Assembly: GCA_024690205.1 (NCBI GenBank)
Contig: JAILCX010000034.1
Location: 1-64,000, forward strand
Origin: Lachnospiraceae bacterium
Lineage (GTDB): Bacteria > Bacillota > Clostridia > Lachnospirales > Lachnospiraceae
DNA: 64,000 nt
Direction: 5' to 3'
Part shown: positions 59,814 to 64,000 of the stretch, piece after piece
How the letters are laid out: each line of letters begins with the position of its first letter
Numbering within the stretch: position 1 is the first letter of the stretch
The notes under the pieces: generated by a model
The model's database searches: none
What the model was told of the DNA's origin: nothing
The model's input: the letters and a program-made list of their open reading frames with translations, nothing else
Position numbers and translations under genes: made by a program

Positions 59814-61109
59814 ATGTACGATACCGAAAATGCCGGCAGGAGGATGTATGATCTTGCCGGAAAGTTATTTCCATATTTCCGTTCACTGACAGGAGCAGGT
59901 GTCAGAAAAACACTTGATGATCTGGAAAGTGCGATGGTACCCAAGCTTAATCGGTATGAGATCCCTACAGGTACTGAGGTGTTTGACTGGGTGATCCCCA
60001 AAGAGTGGGTCATCAGGGAAGCCTATATTGAAAATGAAAAGGGCGAAAAGATAATAGATGCCTCCGAAAACAACCTTCACGTTCTCGGATACTCGACACC
60101 CGTTGATGAATGGGTAAGCCTAGAAGAATTAAAAGAACATATATATACGGAACCCGGACAGCCCGATGTAATACCTTATGTCACATCGTATTACAAAGAA
60201 AGATTCGGATTTTGCATGAGTGATAACATGCTTCGGTCACTTCCTGAGGGGCGCTATCACATGTATATAGACAGCGAGCTCAAAGACGGAAGTCTTACGA
60301 TAGCAGATGTGGTCATCCCCGGCAGACTTGATAAGGAGATATTCTTTTCAACATATTTCTGTCATCCGTCCATGGCGGATAATGAATGCTCCGGTCCTGC
60401 TCTTGCATGCGAACTCATAAACTATGTCTCATCATTGAAGGATCGAAAGTATACTTACAGATTTGCTTTTAATCCGGAGACGATCGGTGCGATAACATAT
60501 CTCAGCATGGAAGGAAATCTTGAACATCTTAAAGAAAAGATGAAGGCCGGATTTGTACTTTCGTGCGTGGGTGATGACAAAGCATATTCCATGGTGGAGT
60601 CGCGCTATGCAGATACGGTAGCCGACAGGGTCCTTAAGAAGGCATTAACAGGCAGAGAAAACACAACGATATATGATTTCAGTGAGCGGGGATCAGACGA
60701 AAGACAGTATAATGCTCCGGGAGTTGAGCTTCCCGTTGTCTGCTTTTGCAGGTCGAAGTTTGGACTATTTCCCGAATATCATACATCCGATGATAATATG
60801 GATTTTGTATCTCCTTCGGGATTCCAGGGCAGTTTTGATGTCATGAAAAAAGTGATCGATACTTTTGAAAACAGCAGCTACTACAGGATGAACGTGCTTG
60901 GTGAACCACAGCTTGGGAAAAGAGGCCTCTATTCGACGATCTCAAGAAAAGGCATATATGATAAGATCATGGTTCAAAGAGATGTGATAGCCTACTGTGA
61001 CGGAAAAAACAGTGTTGAAGATCTTGCTGAAAGGATAAATGTTCCAATAGAGCAGATAGAAGAGATAATAGAAGAGCTTTTAGACAACGGATTGCTTGAT
61101 GAAGCCTGA
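59814..61109 (+). CDS. DUF4910/DUF2172 aminopeptidase-like metalloprotein
   Basis: A 431-residue protein of the M28-like aminopeptidase family common in polysaccharide clusters. N-terminal 'LFPYFRSLTGAGVRKTLDDL' is typical. The metal site shows in 'STYFCHPSMADNECSGPALA' (His, Asp) near 180, 'AFNPETIGAITYLS' (Glu) and 'GSDERQYNAPGVELPVV' near 285. Residues about 375-431 form a winged-helix-like tail ('DLAERINVPIEQIEEIIEEL'). Despite the name its substrate may be a sugar-linked amide. The start follows AGAGG, 11 bp after the GT52-like gene. Confidence 0.82.
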   Translation: MYDTENAGRRMYDLAGKLFPYFRSLTGAGVRKTLDDLESAMVPKLNRYEIPTGTEVFDWVIPKEWVIREAYIENEKGEKIIDASENNLHVLGYSTPVDEWVSLEELKEHIYTEPGQPDVIPYVTSYYKERFGFCMSDNMLRSLPEGRYHMYIDSELKDGSLTIADVVIPGRLDKEIFFSTYFCHPSMADNECSGPALACELINYVSSLKDRKYTYRFAFNPETIGAITYLSMEGNLEHLKEKMKAGFVLSCVGDDKAYSMVESRYADTVADRVLKKALTGRENTTIYDFSERGSDERQYNAPGVELPVVCFCRSKFGLFPEYHTSDDNMDFVSPSGFQGSFDVMKKVIDTFENSSYYRMNVLGEPQLGKRGLYSTISRKGIYDKIMVQRDVIAYCDGKNSVEDLAERINVPIEQIEEIIEELLDNGLLDEA

Positions 61110-61124
61110 ACGGATGGAAACAAA

Positions 61125-61952
61125 ATGGAACTTGATTATAAAAAACTGATCTCTAACGTAGGGATAAATAAAGGAGACATCATCGATGTGGCATCTGATA
61201 TGGTCAGCATCATGATGTTCTGCCGAAAAAGAAAGATGGATTTTGATCCCGAAAAACTCATAGACGCCTTAAAGGAACTGGTTTCCGAAGAAGGAACCGT
61301 GATGATAAGGATGTTTAACTGGGATTTTTGTCACGGGACGGATTTTGACATAAGAACCACCCCCTCAAAGGTCGGTGCACTGGGTAACGTCGCACTTAAA
61401 AGAGATGATTTTGTAAGGACTGCTCATCCTTTGTATTCGTGGATGGTATGGGGTAAGGATGCATCGGCGCTTTCTTCAATGGATAACAAGTGTGCGTTCG
61501 GAAAAGATACTCCGTTTGATTATCTTTATAAAAACAATGCAAAGCAGCTTACAATCGGAAACACGGTAGCCGATGCATGTACGCAGATGCATCATGCAGA
61601 AGCAGTAGCTCACGTGATATACAGATATGAAAAAGAGTTTTCGGGAAGATACACCGATAAGGACGGAAACACCACGGACCGGACATACAGCATGTATGTA
61701 AGACCTTTAAACCTTCGTGTTGAAAATACCAATACGGATGAAGGATGGAGAAGACAGACTCTTTTAAAAAAAGGGATAATGAAAGAGTATATGTATGAAG
61801 ATGCTCTTCGCTGCTCATCTATCTTGCTTCATGAAGTTACGGATTTCTTTGTGGATGATTTAAATAATAACGAGGGCAAATTCATAGTGGATGTTGAAGG
61901 CAAAAACGGATACGTTGCAGCCGGGATAGACGTAAACAAACTGGAATACTGA
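61125..61952 (+). CDS. AAC(3)-like N-acyltransferase
   Basis: A 275-residue protein of the aminoglycoside 3-N-acetyltransferase fold. Hallmarks are 'EEGTVMIRMFNWDFCHG' near 65, 'RTAHPLYSWMVWGKDA' near 103 (equivalent to the family's HPTHSVAVWG), 'GKDTPFDYLY' and 'MHHAEAVAHVIYR' with the catalytic His region. Members in surface-glycan clusters are believed to acylate amino sugars rather than antibiotics. It sits 15 bp after the aminopeptidase-like gene and 10 bp before an adenylating ligase and carrier protein, so the acyl donor may be carried by that protein. Confidence 0.82.
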   Translation: MELDYKKLISNVGINKGDIIDVASDMVSIMMFCRKRKMDFDPEKLIDALKELVSEEGTVMIRMFNWDFCHGTDFDIRTTPSKVGALGNVALKRDDFVRTAHPLYSWMVWGKDASALSSMDNKCAFGKDTPFDYLYKNNAKQLTIGNTVADACTQMHHAEAVAHVIYRYEKEFSGRYTDKDGNTTDRTYSMYVRPLNLRVENTNTDEGWRRQTLLKKGIMKEYMYEDALRCSSILLHEVTDFFVDDLNNNEGKFIVDVEGKNGYVAAGIDVNKLEY

Positions 61953-61962
61953 CGGAGAACAT

Positions 61963-63486
61963 ATGAGATCAAACATAACATATTATCTTGATGATACCGC
62001 AAAAGAACATGGCAGCAAAGCAGCCTTTGTAGATCACAAAAAGACGGTCACTTTTAATATGCTAAGGACCGGTGCGCTAAGGATAGCCGAACAGCTTGTT
62101 AAAAAAGAGATCTTTAAAAGGCCTGTTGTTGTATATCTTGAAAAGGGAGCAGATGTTTTAACCTGCTTTATGGGCGCGGCATACAGTGTAAATTTTTACT
62201 CACCGATAGACGTGGAAATGCCTGCAGCCAGAGTAAACAAGATCCTTTCCGTTCTTGATCCTGCAATTGTAATAACTACAAAAGAATTAAAGAGCGGATT
62301 TGAAGAGTTTGAGTACAGCGGGGAATACCTGCTTATAGATGATGGGATATATGAAGAGAGCGGATTCGAAAAGATCGATACGGACCTTATCTTTGATCAA
62401 AGGAGCAACGGAATCGATACCGATCTTTTATATGTCCTTTTTACATCGGGATCGACCGGAGTTCCCAAAGGAGTAACGATAAACCACAGAGCTGTTATCG
62501 ATTACATGGATTGGGTAACGGGAACGTTTGATATAACATATGAGGACAGTTTCGGAAACCAGGCTCCCTTTTATTTTGATAATTCAATCCTTGATATATA
62601 CAGCACCATTAAGACAGGCGCCACATGTTACATTATCCCGAGAGAACTTTTCTCGCAGCCGGTACCTTTGCTTGAATACATAAAGGAAAACAGGATCAAC
62701 ACCATATTCTGGGTTCCTTCAGCTCTTATCGTTGTTGCAAAGCTAAAGGCTTTCAGGAATGTGGATCTTACCGGAACATTAAAAAGAGTTTTATTCTGCG
62801 GTGAGGTGATGCCGAATAAGCAGCTTAATATCTGGAGAAGCTTTCTTCCGGATGTTCTTTATGCCAATCTTTACGGCCCGACGGAAATTACCGATGCGTG
62901 CACATACTATATAGTAGATCGTGAATTTGCTGATGAGGAACCATTGCCGATAGGCATAGAAATGGCCAATACGGATATACTCATTTTAAATGACAAAGAC
63001 GAGCTGGTGACCAAACCCGAAGAAGTAGGAGAACTTTGCGTACGCGGAACATCTCTTTCCATGGGATATTACAATAACCCCGAAAAGACCAGGGATGCAT
63101 TTGTTCAAAATCCACTTAATCCGTATGTTCCCGAAACGATATACAGAACGGGAGACCTTGTTAAATATAATGAAAGACATGAAATAATCTATCTTTCACG
63201 AAAAGATTTCCAGATAAAGCATATGGGTCACAGGATTGAGCTTGGTGAGATAGAGACGGCTGTTTCTTCTCTTGAGGAAGTTACTTTGTGCTGCTGTCTT
63301 TATGACGAGGCAAGGCAAAAGATCGTGCTCTTTCTTGACGTTGATCTTGATAAGGCTTACATTAATGAGCGTATATCAAAACTTGTTCCGGAATACATGT
63401 TCCCGAATAAAGTGATATTTATGGAGACAATGCCGATCAATGCCAACGGAAAGATCGACAGGGTCAAGCTGAAGGAATATCTGTAG
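61963..63486 (+). CDS. AMP-forming ligase, NRPS adenylation/DltA-like
   Basis: A 507-residue adenylation enzyme with the standard core motifs: 'LYVLFTSGSTGVPKGVTINH' (A3) near 155, 'NLYGPTEITDACTYY' (A5), 'YRTGDLVKYNERHEIIYL' (A7), 'FQIKHMGHRIELGEIE' (A8) and C-terminal 'NANGKIDRVKLKEY' with the catalytic Lys (A10). It should activate an amino or other carboxylic acid and load it on the phosphopantetheine of the carrier protein encoded 30 bp downstream. CGGAGAA precedes the start. The acid cannot be told from sequence. Confidence 0.9.
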   Translation: MRSNITYYLDDTAKEHGSKAAFVDHKKTVTFNMLRTGALRIAEQLVKKEIFKRPVVVYLEKGADVLTCFMGAAYSVNFYSPIDVEMPAARVNKILSVLDPAIVITTKELKSGFEEFEYSGEYLLIDDGIYEESGFEKIDTDLIFDQRSNGIDTDLLYVLFTSGSTGVPKGVTINHRAVIDYMDWVTGTFDITYEDSFGNQAPFYFDNSILDIYSTIKTGATCYIIPRELFSQPVPLLEYIKENRINTIFWVPSALIVVAKLKAFRNVDLTGTLKRVLFCGEVMPNKQLNIWRSFLPDVLYANLYGPTEITDACTYYIVDREFADEEPLPIGIEMANTDILILNDKDELVTKPEEVGELCVRGTSLSMGYYNNPEKTRDAFVQNPLNPYVPETIYRTGDLVKYNERHEIIYLSRKDFQIKHMGHRIELGEIETAVSSLEEVTLCCCLYDEARQKIVLFLDVDLDKAYINERISKLVPEYMFPNKVIFMETMPINANGKIDRVKLKEYL

Positions 63487-63516
63487 GATATAATAATAGA
63501 TAAGGAAGAAGGATCT

Positions 63517-63744
63517 ATGGAAGAGCGGATACTTAAGATCATAGAAGAGATAAACCCCGATGTGCTCAAGTACGAAGGAAACACCATGATGGAAGACGGA
63601 ACCGTTGATTCGTTTGAAGTCATAGATATCGTTGCCGCACTTGAAGAAGAATTCGGGATAGAGATAGATGCCTCACTTGTAGTGGCTGAGAATTTTGCAA
63701 ACAAAGAAGCTATCATTAAGATGATGGCAGGTTTGATCAAATAA
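63517..63744 (+). CDS. Acyl/peptidyl carrier protein
   Basis: A 75-residue four-helix carrier protein. Ser32 in 'EDGTVDSFEVIDIVAALEEE' is the expected phosphopantetheine site; the usual DSL is DSF here. AAGGAAGAAGGA precedes the ATG. It lies directly after the adenylating ligase and overlaps the CMP-sugar synthase by one base. The pair is a loading module in the middle of a glycan locus, not near fatty-acid genes, so it is probably dedicated to glycan modification. Confidence 0.9.
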   Translation: MEERILKIIEEINPDVLKYEGNTMMEDGTVDSFEVIDIVAALEEEFGIEIDASLVVAENFANKEAIIKMMAGLIK

Positions 63745-64000
63745 TGAGAACGATCGCGATAATCACCGCACGTGGCGGAAGTAAAAGAATACCGGGAAAG
63801 AACATAAAGGAATTCTGCGGACAACCGATGCTGGCTTATTCGATAAAGGCTGCTCTTGATTCGGGGATCTTTGATACTGTCATGGTTTCAACCGATGATG
63901 AAAAGATTTCCGACATAGCAAAAAAGTATGGAGCTGATGTTCCTTTTATGCGGAGTGAAAAGACATCGGATGATCATGCCACAACGACCGACGTACTTAT
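63744..64000 (+). CDS. CMP-nonulosonate (pseudaminic acid) cytidylyltransferase, 3' partial
   Basis: The first 85 residues are in the window, starting at ATG 63744, which overlaps the carrier-protein stop (TAATG). 'IAIITARGGSKRIPGKNIKE' is the CTP-binding signature of CMP-sialate-type synthases, and 'SIKAALDSGIFDTVMVSTDD' with 'VPFMRSEKTSDDHATT' agrees with the PseF group. It would activate a nine-carbon sugar with CTP for the GT52-like transferase. The frame continues beyond base 64000. Confidence 0.87.
   Translation, partial: MRTIAIITARGGSKRIPGKNIKEFCGQPMLAYSIKAALDSGIFDTVMVSTDDEKISDIAKKYGADVPFMRSEKTSDDHATTTDVL

Noticed and set aside
61125-61952. Aminoglycoside resistance gene
   Set aside because: The protein has the AAC(3) fold but lies within a glycan operon beside a ligase and carrier protein, where family members serve sugar acylation; resistance is not supported.

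Overview
The window looks like chromosomal DNA of a motile, polysaccharide-degrading Gram-positive Clostridia member, most likely a Lachnospiraceae of the Butyrivibrio, Pseudobutyrivibrio or Roseburia type. This placement is an inference. It rests on moderate GC, strong AGGAGG-type ribosome sites, a flagellin/FliS pair, a Firmicutes-type Tad pilus set with a Flp1-like pilin and a DUF5702-like protein, SEC-C methionine aminopeptidase, DUF4342, split transketolase and class I fumarase. I saw no rRNA, tRNA, CRISPR array, insertion sequence or phage gene. No gap between genes exceeds 300 bp; the largest is 44914-45198 and it is full of regulatory structure.

Layout. 1-1402: end of a surface-glycan gene set (DUF4422-type glycosyltransferase), starting with a suspicious 27-bp inverted repeat. 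1415-5156: a zinc alcohol dehydrogenase that appears to be leaderless, a DUF5674 pair, and a fused sugar kinase/nucleotidyltransferase. 5237-12467: a promoter nested in a terminator drives UDP-glucose dehydrogenase, a cytoplasmic GH13 amylase and an ABC-2 type transporter set. 12494-14068: a second copy of an anchored extracellular protein family, then a terminator. 14203-20811: last two steps of IMP synthesis as separate enzymes, a heterodimeric ABC exporter, a CE2-like esterase. 20932-24271: DUF4342 protein, two-component system, convergent lipoprotein. 24398-28189: galactokinase, split transketolase, ribulose-phosphate epimerase. 28242-33581 (minus strand): glycerol kinase, two glycerol-3-phosphate-type oxidoreductases, methionine aminopeptidase. 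33638-40270: a flippase, a 965-residue TPR/degenerate-AAA protein, and a glycogen branching enzyme with a histone-H1-like tail. 40387-44913: a large flagellar-locus protein, flagellin, FliS. 45199-53715: a complete Tad (type IVb) pilus operon ending in an FHA protein. 53765-57701: flavodoxin/SCP2, HIT, class I fumarase, an exported protein. 57698-64000: a nonulosonate-type surface glycan locus (GT2, GT52-like, DUF4910 aminopeptidase, AAC(3)-like acyltransferase, adenylating ligase, acyl carrier protein, PseF-like CMP-sugar synthase), cut by the window end.

The genes together describe a cell that takes up and remodels sugars (galactose, maltodextrin, acetylated xylan-type substrates, glycerol), feeds them through the non-oxidative pentose phosphate pathway and glycogen, makes UDP-sugars for surface glycans, and displays flagella, Tad pili and nonulosonate-decorated glycans. 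The most interesting candidates for undescribed biology are the ligase/carrier-protein/acyltransferase cassette next to CMP-nonulosonate genes (61125-64000), the degenerate AAA protein beside GlgB (35293-40270), the kinase-pyrophosphorylase fusion (3213-5156), and the unusual extracellular domains inside Tad components (48131-49351, 51021-51752).
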